A DNA stretch of 8,837 nt. Source: a bacterium (GTDB lineage: Bacteria; Muiribacteriota; Ozemobacteria; Ozemobacterales; Ozemobacteraceae). The stretch is from NCBI GenBank assembly GCA_016192885.1, contig JACPTH010000431.1, positions 1 through 8,837 on the forward strand. Direction: 5' to 3'. Of this stretch, positions 1 to 6,866 are shown piece by piece (position 1 is the stretch's first letter; each line of letters opens with the position of its first letter). The position numbers and the translations under genes were made by a program. Below the pieces are notes generated by a model. That model made no database searches, was not told the DNA's origin, and worked only from the letters and a program-made list of their open reading frames with translations.

Positions 1-825
1 GCTTGAAGTATGTTATAGATTTTCAAGGGAAGGCGCTCATCCGGATTAAAAGCCACTCCAAGCCCGGCCATAACCAGAAGAAGCGGTTGGGATTCAACGC
101 TTATGAACTCAAGATAAGCGGTTTCAGCCTCGGAAAAAGGTATTAGAAGAAGCTCCCGAAGGGCTTTTTGTCTCACAAGCGGATCGAAGCTTTGGAGCAG
201 GGAACGGAGGAACAACATTGCGTCCCGTGGATCAACGGTTCTCAATCGACGAACGGCATGAATCTGCTTTCGGATATCGTTGGATTCAAGAAAGGCTCCG
301 ACGTGGTGCTTAAATAGCTCCAGGTTTTGGGCGTGAAGCAAGTCCAACGCTGCATTTCCGACTTCAGCTTGAGCGAAGGCAATAAAAGCGATTCCGAAAT
401 TGGCGTCCGCCGGTTCGCCAAATCTTGCAAGAAGATGGAGGCCTGCTTCGATAACTTCCGGTGATGGTTCCGATGTTAGCTGGTTTCTCCAAAGGTCTAT
501 GAGCTCTTTCGGGGGGGCCTTTCTGATCGATTTCAGTAAAAGTTGTCGGGTAATCGAATCGGCTCCTTCAATTAGCGCCTTGAAAGCTTCGGGAGTAAAT
601 TGGAAATTCCTTGAGAGCATTCCGACTTTTTCGCGCGATTTCTCGATTTGAATTATTCTGGAAGCCGCATCTCTAACGACACTTGAAGGATCGTTCGAAA
701 CCGACTCATATAGAACCCGCGCTACCCCGGAAGAAAGCGGGCCAACGGAGAGCTCTTCGAGAGCCGTAAGTTTATTAATTTCATCGGATTGGTTAAGGAT
801 GTAAAGGGTCCATTCGTCCATGTCC
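1..825 (-). repeat. Internal gene duplication, copy 2 (cut by the window edge)
   Basis: This is the second copy of the module at 2039-2860. Shared landmarks in order are LTALEELSVGPL for LLALEEISEGPV, RKAPPKELIDLWRN for RKAPPSEFLESWRN, ARFGEPADANFG for SRFGQPSDANLG, and AGLGVAFNPDERLPLKIY for AGLGVAFNPHPDLPLKIY. It follows a polar linker, so the merged protein would read module A, module B, linker, module A again. Confidence 0.8.
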
Positions 826-1541
826 AATTTCCGGGGAACGTTTGGAGGCTCGACATTTTTGGGGGAACTCTCAGATTCAACTAAATTGGCGGCGGGTTGC
901 CGTGATTTAGAAGCAATAATCTTTTGAAACGAGTAGTCATTCGTTTTTTCCGGTTTTTCATGATTAATCGAGACAGACTTGCAATGGGTTTCAACAGCGG
1001 TCTTGTCAAAACCTAATATCTGAAGGGCATTCTGTTCAACCGTTTCCCAGAGGATTTCAAAACCTTTGCGAACGGTTCCGTCAGATAAATGTGAACCGGA
1101 ATAAAGTAATTTTAGCCTCTCCAAAGAAGGCATACATGCAAGCAGTTCGCCCGCGCGAACTTTCAGATCATCCACGGAATCATCGAGGAAAATTTTTGAA
1201 AGCAGCGGAAAAACTGACGAATCATCTAGAATCGGCGCCAACAAAAGCGCCTGTTTGCGATTTTCCATAATTGAAGATTCGAAGAGAGAAGAAAGTTGCC
1301 GCAATACTTTTTCTTTGTCAAGCTTCAAGGCAATTTCATAAGCAACCGTTTTTATTTCAATGTCTTGATGGGAAAGAAGCTTTGCCAGAATTGGGGCCAC
1401 CGAACCTACGCTAATTCCGGCGCATGTTTTTAAGGCACTTGCGGCGATCGACGTATCGTGGTTTTCCGTAAACGGAAGGACGAAGAATATTTCACGGTCA
1501 TCTCCGAAATCGCGAATGATGCGGAAAATTTCTAATAACGC
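1..1541 (-). CDS. HEAT-like helical-repeat protein, downstream segment (partial at the window edge, probably frameshifted from the gene at 1532-2908)
   Basis: On the minus strand one frame stays open from about 1709 down to position 1, giving roughly 510 residues of helical-repeat sequence from 1541 onward. It has three parts. The first is a HEAT-like block (about 1541-1000). The second is a polar, Lys/Glu/Pro-rich linker (about 990-825). The third is a second helical-repeat block starting at the codons for MDEWTLYIL (821) and running to the edge. The last block closely matches residues 18-290 of the protein encoded at 2908-1532; for example VDPRDAMLFLRSLL matches IDQAEALNFIRHFF. No ATG, GTG or TTG lies near 1541. 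The first candidates after the neighbour's stop are GTG at 1400 and ATG at 1268, both inside a repeat. A TTG at 1682 lies upstream, but the residues after it do not look like repeat sequence. I infer that this is the continuation of the upstream frame after a -1 shift. HEAT-like repeats usually serve protein-protein interaction; the partner is unknown. The C-terminus lies outside the window. Confidence 0.75.
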
Positions 1542-1544
1542 CGA
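1529..1544 (-). other. Probable -1 frameshift junction joining two HEAT-repeat frames
   Basis: The upstream frame ends with residues AIIRRY and a TAG at 1534-1532. The downstream frame reads across the same bases as SALLEIFRII and continues as helical repeat. Moving from the CGG codon (1543-1541) to GCG (1541-1539) gives a continuous repeat. That repeat aligns with an uninterrupted region of the plus-strand paralogue (about residues 409-460, with RSAALKVMASI matching SALLEIFRII). I see no canonical X XXY YYZ slippery heptamer and no start codon for re-initiation, so an indel mutation or an assembly error is likelier than programmed frameshifting. Confidence 0.6.
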
Positions 1545-2908
1545 ATGATTGCCTGAAGGCTTTCTCGGGTTTGCTGAAATAACGACTTTTCGCGAATTAA
1601 TTTCAGGGTGAAAAGCTGTTGCTCCGGCGACAATGCTAAAAAATAGGCCCCCATTTTGGGGTCTTGAAGAAAATGAACCCAAGAAGTCTCTTGTACTTTC
1701 TGCGACGGCTCAACCTCTCCAAGCAAGCTTCCGATTGGACTTTTCAGGTCCGGGGATTCCTCCGCTTCAAATCTTTTCTTTAATGCTTCCCGAACCGCCG
1801 GATTGCCCGCGTAAGGAGTTAGTATTTGAATTGATTTTAGGCGTATTTCGGAATCAAGATTTTCTAGGTCTCTTAGAGCGTGCTTTACAATAACGGTTTC
1901 CCGTCGTCGCCTCAGGCGCTCTTTTAAGGTTGAAATGTAGGAATCCACCGGTTCCTTGAGAATGCCGGATTTGTTGATGCAATCAATGATTCGATTTAAG
2001 ATCAATTGAAGAATGTGTTGCTTGGTTCCTCGCGTATTGAGAAAAATGTCGTAAATTTTTAGCGGCAAATCCGGATGAGGATTGAATGCGACCCCCAAGC
2101 CTGCCAGAACAAGAAGAAGAGGTCTGGATTCAGTGCCAATAAACTCAAGATAGGTTGATTCGGCTTCGGTGAATGGAACTAGAAGGAGAATTTTAAGAGC
2201 TTTTCTTCGTACCGTTGGAAGTGAACTGCGAAAAAAATGCCGAATGAAATTTAGCGCCTCAGCTTGATCGATTTGACGAAGTTTTGAAACCGCGTGAACT
2301 TGAACATCTAAATCTGAACCGGAAAGAAGCTTTGGAAGAAAAGGCTTGAAAATTTCAGGATTTTTGGCGGCCATCAAATTAATTGCGGCCTTTTTTACGC
2401 CGGGATCTTCCGCATCCAGAAAGGTTACTCCTAAGTTCGCGTCAGATGGTTGACCGAACCTCGAAAGCAGAGAAAGAACGAATTCTATAAGAAATGGCGG
2501 ATTCTCGTTAAAAAGCTCATTGCGCCAGGATTCAAGAAATTCCGAGGGCGGGGCTTTCCGCACGGAGCGTAAAATCGCTTGCCTAAGCTCGGGCTCGACA
2601 TCATTGATGAGGGATTTCAATCCATCCGGCGAAAACTGAAATTTCGCAGTCAGTAGAGCCGCCTTTTGATTTTCGGTTCCGGTTGCTTTTATCTTGGAGG
2701 CAAGCGCCTTGCAAACTAAAGAGGAGTCTTTGGCTGCGACGAAATCTATCAAGGTTACCAGTTCGGATGGGACAGGGCCTTCGCTTATTTCTTCAAGAGC
2801 AAGGAGCCTATTGGTTTCATCGCCTCGCTCAAGAGTAAATTTCAACCAATCAAAAAGGTCAAGGTTTTGCGGAAAAGAACCTGAACTATCGCTTTTACCT
2901 GCGGACAT
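1532..2908 (-). CDS. HEAT-like helical-repeat protein, N-terminal segment
   Basis: This frame encodes 458 residues rich in paired amphipathic helices typical of HEAT-like repeats. Examples are the stretch near residues 110-150, VRRKALKILLLVPF near 233-246, and a charged stretch with several arginines at 330-345. There is no signal peptide or membrane segment, so it is probably cytoplasmic. The ATG at 2908 is the only canonical start before an in-frame TAA about 30 bases upstream. Only a weak AAGG lies about 10 bases ahead of it. The residues just after the N-terminus already match both the second module encoded at 821-1 and the start of the plus-strand paralogue at 6867, which supports this start. 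It lies 229 bp downstream of the phosphatase on the same strand. The protein ends abruptly inside a helix, and the repeat continues in another frame, so the stop at 1532 probably truncates a longer protein. I cannot assign a family name or biochemical role beyond a scaffold-like repeat protein. Confidence 0.85.
   Translation of the reverse strand: MSAGKSDSSGSFPQNLDLFDWLKFTLERGDETNRLLALEEISEGPVPSELVTLIDFVAAKDSSLVCKALASKIKATGTENQKAALLTAKFQFSPDGLKSLINDVEPELRQAILRSVRKAPPSEFLESWRNELFNENPPFLIEFVLSLLSRFGQPSDANLGVTFLDAEDPGVKKAAINLMAAKNPEIFKPFLPKLLSGSDLDVQVHAVSKLRQIDQAEALNFIRHFFRSSLPTVRRKALKILLLVPFTEAESTYLEFIGTESRPLLLVLAGLGVAFNPHPDLPLKIYDIFLNTRGTKQHILQLILNRIIDCINKSGILKEPVDSYISTLKERLRRRRETVIVKHALRDLENLDSEIRLKSIQILTPYAGNPAVREALKKRFEAEESPDLKSPIGSLLGEVEPSQKVQETSWVHFLQDPKMGAYFLALSPEQQLFTLKLIREKSLFQQTRESLQAIIRRY
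2039..2860 (-). repeat. Internal gene duplication, copy 1 (helical-repeat module)
   Basis: This stretch codes for residues about 17-290 of the upstream HEAT frame. It corresponds segment by segment, at both protein and DNA level, to 1-825. DNA similarity is easy to see near 2063-2200 compared with 41-180, including a shared ACTCAAGATA. The divergence shows the duplication is old rather than recent. Confidence 0.8.
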
Positions 2909-2961
2909 CAGAAAAATGCCTTGAAATAAAATTCCATCTTATCAACTTCTTTCTGGAAAAG

Positions 2962-2990
2962 ATTGTAACATGCCGTTTTCCCTGTTTCTA
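2962..2990 (-). promoter_or_regulatory. Candidate sigma70-type promoter for the HEAT gene at 2908
   Basis: On the minus strand TAGAAA (2990-2985) is followed by 17 bases and TACAAT (2967-2962). The -10 is preceded by TG plus one base, the extended -10 pattern. Initiation here would leave a leader of about 45-50 nt before the ATG at 2908. The -35 matches only four of six consensus positions. Read-through from the phosphatase gene is also possible, since I see no clear intrinsic terminator between the two genes. Confidence 0.4.
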
Positions 2991-3053
2991 CGGAATTTGT
3001 ACAATTCTTCGATTCATAAAAACAAACGCGCATTATTCGTATACATGGTTTTT

Positions 3054-3095
3054 CGTAGGGGTTTGATTCATCAACGTAGGGGCTTGATTCATCAA
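3054..3095. repeat. Two tandem copies of a 21-bp unit
   Basis: Units 3054-3074 and 3075-3095 are identical except for one base (T at 3062, C at 3083). Each begins CGTAGGGG and ends TTGATTCATCAA. They lie in the spacer between the phosphatase stop and the next gene. The second unit overlaps the palindrome at 3080-3099. The layout resembles palindromic intergenic (REP-like) repeats that begin with GTAGGGGC and are common in environmental bacterial genomes. Membership of a dispersed family is an inference. Confidence 0.8.
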
Positions 3096-3109
3096 GCCCG
3101 TGCGTACGC
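3080..3109. repeat. Perfect inverted repeat with an adjacent palindrome
   Basis: Arms GGGCTTGAT (3080-3088) and ATCAAGCCC (3091-3099) are perfect reverse complements separated by two bases, so a hairpin would open a few pairs at its tip. A separate 8-base palindrome, GCGTACGC, lies at 3102-3109. On the transcribed (minus) strand no T-run follows the stem, so this is not a standard rho-independent terminator. It could stabilise an mRNA 3' end or be a remnant of a REP or MITE element. Confidence 0.7.
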
Positions 3110-3137
3110 GCAAACAAAATGGGATGGGTCAAAACGT

Positions 3138-5972
3138 TCAAGATAGGCGTTTGAGGCAAATCAGGGACATGTCATCGCCGGGTTCGGTTCCCTTCGTATA
3201 ATCGTCGAAACGTGATTTCAGTTGTTCCACCGTTTCGATTGCGGAAAGGTGAGAAAGCTCTTCGAACCATTTCTTCCCCCGCTCATAATCCAACACCTCT
3301 CCCTTAATATTTGAGGCTTCAACGAAGCCGTCCGTATAGAACAGGATCGAATCTCCCGGCTCCATTTTTTTTTCCATGCTGAAATAATTTACCTTAAGGC
3401 GCATCCCTAATGGAAAAGTCTCTTGTTTCATCTCTTCGGAGATGCGCTTTTCAAAATCAAAGTAAAATGGAAAATTGTGCCCCCCGTTAGCGAATTGAAT
3501 GACATGAGTTTTTACGTTTACGCAGAAGTGGAATAGCGTCATCATCTTTTTCCGTTTAATTGTACGCAGGAGGAACTTGCTAAAATTGTTAAGGTTTCCG
3601 ACCAGGTTGTCGAGGTTATCTTCATGCATGGTAAAAGCGCATTTTGCCATTCCCATGATCAAGGCCGCCCCTATTCCATGCCCTGACACATCCCCAATCA
3701 AGCCGACGATTTTATCGTCGCCAACCTTGAAATAATCAAGGTAATCCCCGCCGATATCGGTCATTGCACGGCTCTTCCCGTAAATCTGGTAGGTTTCGAG
3801 ACTCAGGCTTTCCGGCGGAAAAAGGCTTTCCTGAACGGTTTTGGCGACTTCGAGGTCGGATAACCCCTCAATGACTTTGTTAAAAGTTAAAGCCAATTCT
3901 CCCAATTCGTCCTTTTGGCCTGGAGGAAGCCGATGATTAAAGTCCCTTTTTCGAATCGCCTCAACGCCGACCGACAACCGCCCAATTGGAGTTAGGAACC
4001 TTTCCGAAAGAAGCACTCCGAGGAAAAGAGAAATTGCCGCGCTGATCGATGAAAAAAGCAGAAGAAGGTTTTGTAAATGTTCGATTTCAGCTTTTATTCC
4101 ATCATCGCATTGTATCGCCACAAGATAGTGGCTGGAAAGTTCGCGCGGCTTTATTCCGGTTAAAAGGTAATTGCGGCCGTTCATCCGAATGCTTCCCCAA
4201 GTAACCCCCTGCCTGAGTTGGATGTTTTTGGTAAACCGCTCCAACCCTTTAATGTTAGAAAACCTTGACGGAAAATGATAGCCTCGGATCGGATTCGCAA
4301 CATAGAGAATTCGGTCATTGAGATCTTTCTTTTCCCTTGGAAGAGCGTATTCAATATAAAGACGTTCAAGGTTGGCTTTTACCCAATTAATGAAAACTAG
4401 ATGCGTACCCCTGCCTGAAACGTCTTTGAGAGGGAAAATGTATACCCAACTCTCATTACCGCCAAAGACGAGAGTTTGCAAAAGACCCAGCCTGTTAGTC
4501 AAAAGAGTCAATTGATCTTCCCCGCCGACAGCTTCCAGAAGGAGCCCCGTGGCGTCATAAAGGAGTTCCGGACCTTCCTCATTGTTTACCTTGCCGAGGA
4601 TCTTGGTCACCAAATTCCCCATTATTTTATCGAGATTACTTTCTTCGGACTTTCCCAAGACCGCCTTTCCTTGCCCATCAAACATTCGGATATTCGCGGT
4701 CGGAACTTTTTTCCAAAGAAATTGAAACACTTTCTCGGTGCGTTTCATCTCATCAGGGGAACTATAGCGACACTTTGAAAATATACTGTTGAAGCTTGCT
4801 TCTAGTTGTCCTTGCATTTGGGGGAATTTCGCATCGAAAGATTTCAAGATCCTCTCAGATTCGTCATAAGACTCGCGAACCCTATTCTTGAAGGTTTGAT
4901 TGGCGTAATCCCAACTGGCAAGGATGATCGCGACAATCGGCAAACCTCCCGCGAAACCAAAAAGAAGAACCAGGCGCAATCTTATTGGGAAAACAAATTC
5001 AAGCCCTTCAACCATTACCTTATGACTGGAAATGATTAGAAACGCAACTAGTGAAACCCCGACCAAGAGAAACGCTACCCGGTAATTCGCCGTGGAGTAG
5101 CCTTGATCGCCCAGTCTGGAAGCCCATACTACCGAATTGTTTGAGAAGGATAAAAAGGAAAAGAGTCTTATTCCCGCCGCGATATGACTTCTGTTTGAAG
5201 CCTTGTACTCTAAAATTGCCTTGCGAAGATCCGGGCTGTCGGGCAATGAATCTCTAAAATCATAAAGCCCCGTTTCAATTCCAAAGGGATTACCGGAAGC
5301 GTTGAATGCCCTGCATGAATCCCTGATTGCAAGATTATTCCAATCAGGTACTTGATCAAGATGGGCGTAGAGTCCCAAATTTTTGTTAATGAGGAAAAAG
5401 AAGTTCCGCCCTCTGTCAGTTAGAGCAACAACGGTTAAACATTGTGCTTTGGCAAGGTGGTAGGGAACCGCTTGACGACCCACGAAACTTTTTAAAACCT
5501 CCATTAATGGAACTAAATCTGATTCGAATTTTCTTCCGGCTAGGATATCCAATTGAAGCAGATACAATTTCTTAAGAACATAACCGGCGGTGTTGGGTTC
5601 GGTCAGTTCCGGAATAAGATTCCCATCGCGATCGACAACGTAAAATCGGAAAACTCCCGGAAAGCGCTGTCTAAGACTCTTGAAACCTTTCCGAAGGAGG
5701 TTTAGATAATCTTTTCCCTGGGCGGCCAGGGAAGTTGCAATTGAAGTCAGTCGGGCAAGCAGTAATTCAAGATACTCAGGAGTCTGATCTCTTGTCCGCA
5801 AACCCAATAGAACGGAATCCAGATTTTCGTAAGCTTTAGTTAAAGAGAGCTCTTCTTTTGTTGTCCAAGTTTTTCCAAGGCCGAATGCGATTAGCAGGAG
5901 GGGAAGAACAAAAAACACAAGGCAAGTGAGAAGCCATTTGAAGCGAATCTGAAATGCACCCCGGTTAGGCAT
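3138..5972 (-). CDS. Membrane-bound dual-sensor HAMP-SpoIIE (PP2C-type) serine phosphatase
   Basis: This 944-residue protein probably dephosphorylates a STAS anti-sigma antagonist in a partner-switching pathway. Predicted membrane helices lie at about residues 11-31, 298-316, 333-352 and 634-654. They would place two sensor-sized regions (about 32-297 and 353-633) outside the cytoplasm. Short stretches such as FRFYVVDRDGNLI and ANIRMFDGQGKAVLG look like PAS/Cache-type strands, but I cannot name those domains firmly. A HAMP linker (about 655-706) ends with DELGELALTFNKVIEGL. The catalytic domain (about 707-943) has all family signatures: AKTVQESLFPP, GGDYLDYF, GDVSGHGIGAAL (near 760-771), NGGHN (near 829-833), YTDGFVEA (near 879-886) and GDDMSL (near 932-937). 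The metal-binding aspartates are present, so it should be active. The ATG at 5972 is preceded by a nearby in-frame TAA, and no clear Shine-Dalgarno is visible. It is divergent from the STAS gene, its likely substrate. Confidence 0.95.
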   Translation of the reverse strand: MPNRGAFQIRFKWLLTCLVFFVLPLLLIAFGLGKTWTTKEELSLTKAYENLDSVLLGLRTRDQTPEYLELLLARLTSIATSLAAQGKDYLNLLRKGFKSLRQRFPGVFRFYVVDRDGNLIPELTEPNTAGYVLKKLYLLQLDILAGRKFESDLVPLMEVLKSFVGRQAVPYHLAKAQCLTVVALTDRGRNFFFLINKNLGLYAHLDQVPDWNNLAIRDSCRAFNASGNPFGIETGLYDFRDSLPDSPDLRKAILEYKASNRSHIAAGIRLFSFLSFSNNSVVWASRLGDQGYSTANYRVAFLLVGVSLVAFLIISSHKVMVEGLEFVFPIRLRLVLLFGFAGGLPIVAIILASWDYANQTFKNRVRESYDESERILKSFDAKFPQMQGQLEASFNSIFSKCRYSSPDEMKRTEKVFQFLWKKVPTANIRMFDGQGKAVLGKSEESNLDKIMGNLVTKILGKVNNEEGPELLYDATGLLLEAVGGEDQLTLLTNRLGLLQTLVFGGNESWVYIFPLKDVSGRGTHLVFINWVKANLERLYIEYALPREKKDLNDRILYVANPIRGYHFPSRFSNIKGLERFTKNIQLRQGVTWGSIRMNGRNYLLTGIKPRELSSHYLVAIQCDDGIKAEIEHLQNLLLLFSSISAAISLFLGVLLSERFLTPIGRLSVGVEAIRKRDFNHRLPPGQKDELGELALTFNKVIEGLSDLEVAKTVQESLFPPESLSLETYQIYGKSRAMTDIGGDYLDYFKVGDDKIVGLIGDVSGHGIGAALIMGMAKCAFTMHEDNLDNLVGNLNNFSKFLLRTIKRKKMMTLFHFCVNVKTHVIQFANGGHNFPFYFDFEKRISEEMKQETFPLGMRLKVNYFSMEKKMEPGDSILFYTDGFVEASNIKGEVLDYERGKKWFEELSHLSAIETVEQLKSRFDDYTKGTEPGDDMSLICLKRLS

Positions 5973-6130
5973 GCGATATTAATTCAAAACACGGCAATTT
6001 TGGCTTTTTGTGAAAAGAAATGTAGGAAAACCGCCGGATTATCTTGACTCCGATTTGTTAAAAACCCTAAAAAGCGCATGAAAACGCAATTTCCTATGGG
6101 AAGTTTTTCGAGTTTCTTTAACACGATGAA

Positions 6131-6159
6131 AGTATATCATTCAAAAATTCTCAATACAA
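6131..6159 (-). promoter_or_regulatory. Candidate extended -10 promoter for the phosphatase gene
   Basis: Read on the minus strand, TTGTAT (6159-6154) is followed by a 17-base spacer and TATACT (6136-6131). The spacer ends in TGA, giving the extended -10 pattern TGnTATACT. Transcription would start near 6124, leaving a leader of about 150 nt before the ATG at 5972. It is the best leftward match I found in the region. Confidence 0.5.
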
Positions 6160-6266
6160 ATATAAGCGGAGTTTCGCACTTTTCTGTTCTGGTTTTTCAT
6201 TATAACGCTTCCCACGGAAACCGTACAAAATAGGCGAATCGAAGAAAAAATCATAAAAAAATTAAA

Positions 6267-6295
6267 TTGACAGTTTCGCTTTCCGAACATATGAT
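6267..6295 (+). promoter_or_regulatory. Near-consensus sigma70-type promoter for the STAS gene
   Basis: A perfect TTGACA (6267-6272), a 17-bp spacer and TATGAT (6290-6295) form a near-ideal housekeeping promoter. The -10 ends 9 bases before the A of the STAS start codon. The usual initiation site would therefore fall at or within a base or two of the ATG, implying a leaderless transcript. Confidence 0.8.
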
Positions 6296-6303
6296 GGAAA
6301 ACT

Positions 6304-6654
6304 ATGGTTGAGCAAAAATTGGAAGTGTCCCAAAGCGGCGATGTGACGATTTATCGGCTGGGAGGGTACTTTGAGGACACCGCGGGAAAGGCCCTTAAAG
6401 AAGTATGCAAGAAAGGCCTTTCCGAAGGGAAAATCCTCTACGTTTTTGATTTTAAAGGCGTTCCGGTGGTTAACAGCCCGGGTTTGTCCGCTATATTAGA
6501 TCTGGTTGTACAAGTTATTGACTACAACGACGGTAAGGTGGCGATTTCCGGGCTAAATAATCTGACAAGAAATGCTCTCCGAATGACCGGGGTTTTAGCT
6601 CTTTGCAAAGAGTTCCCCGCGGAAGCCGAGGCAATTCAGTCGATTAGCGGGTAA
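6304..6654 (+). CDS. STAS-domain anti-sigma-factor antagonist (SpoIIAA/RsbV-like)
   Basis: This 116-residue protein is a single STAS domain, the usual length for SpoIIAA/RsbV proteins. In known family members the unphosphorylated form binds a kinase/anti-sigma partner, and a SpoIIE/RsbU-type phosphatase reactivates it. The diagnostic core is the strand YVFDFKGVPVV followed by NSPGLSAIL (about residues 57-65). It aligns with the DSSGL/DSTGL phosphorylation loop, so Ser58 is the expected phospho-acceptor. The usual Asp before it is Asn here and the residue after it is Pro. Later VAISGLNNLTRNALRMTGV matches the typical second half of the fold. An in-frame TGA at 6292-6294 makes the ATG at 6304 the first possible start, and there is no Shine-Dalgarno. 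The divergent phosphatase is the obvious modifier. No kinase gene lies in the window. Confidence 0.93.
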   Translation: MVEQKLEVSQSGDVTIYRLGGYFEDTAGKALKEVCKKGLSEGKILYVFDFKGVPVVNSPGLSAILDLVVQVIDYNDGKVAISGLNNLTRNALRMTGVLALCKEFPAEAEAIQSISG

Positions 6655-6668
6655 GCCGGCTGTCGCGA

Positions 6669-6698
6669 GTTTCCGAAACCTGTTTTTTCGTTTTTTTT
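6669..6698 (+). terminator. Weak candidate rho-independent terminator after the STAS gene
   Basis: A short palindrome (GTTT, CCG loop, AAAC at 6669-6679) is followed by two T-runs, six at 6683-6688 and eight at 6691-6698. The T-tract is convincing, but the four-pair stem is weak, so termination may be partial. The following 6700-6820 stretch is pyrimidine-rich and shows no supportable gene. Confidence 0.35.
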
Positions 6699-6849
6699 CG
6701 ATTATTCCCCGGCAATGCTCTCTTGCTTTAGAAGCCGCCCATTCGCTTTTTCCCGTTTCCTGTCGCCCCTATCCTTGTCTTTTATTTCGATTTCTGGTCG
6801 GAGGGAAGTCGAAGATTGTTTTGTTGAGAACTTCATGGCCGACACGTTA

Positions 6850-6858
6850 TGGTATAAA
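6850..6858 (+). promoter_or_regulatory. Extended -10 promoter for the HEAT gene at 6867
   Basis: TG, one base, then TATAAA (6853-6858) forms an extended -10 element. No good -35 lies at 17 bp; a TTGAGA at 6824-6829 is 23 bp away. The hexamer ends 9 bases before the A of the ATG at 6867, the same distance as at the STAS gene, again implying a leaderless transcript. Confidence 0.55.
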
Positions 6859-6866
6859 ATATCTAA

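Larger units (their letters stand above)
5973..6303. other. Divergent regulatory intergenic region
   Basis: These 331 bases separate the divergent phosphatase and STAS genes. The region is AT-rich and I find no supportable ORF or RNA gene. It contains the rightward promoter at 6267-6295 and the leftward candidate at 6131-6159. About 150 bases lie between the leftward promoter and the phosphatase ATG, enough for a long 5' leader. I see no obvious riboswitch or strong hairpin in it. Confidence 0.7.

Noticed and set aside
400..651. Frames opposite or inside the left-arm HEAT region (for example 400-651 plus and 242-430 minus)
   Set aside because: They are shadows of the long minus-strand helical-repeat frame, which aligns with two other copies and is clearly the coding frame.
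3054..3095. CRISPR array
   Set aside because: There are only two directly abutting units with no spacers, and no cas genes are present.
3080..3099. Inverted repeat as an intrinsic terminator of the phosphatase gene
   Set aside because: The stem is good, but no T-run follows it on the transcribed strand, so it does not fit a rho-independent terminator.
2908..3159. Minus-strand 83-codon frame between the phosphatase and the HEAT gene, whose TGA overlaps the HEAT ATG as TGATG
   Set aside because: It starts with TTG inside the phosphatase gene, and much of it translates the 21-bp tandem repeat and palindrome. It has no recognisable domain. The stop-start overlap is suggestive of coupling but is probably chance.
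6044..6072. Rightward promoter with TTGACT at 6044
   Set aside because: At 17 bp spacing the -10 would be CTAAAA, a poor match, and the promoter at 6267-6295 is far better.
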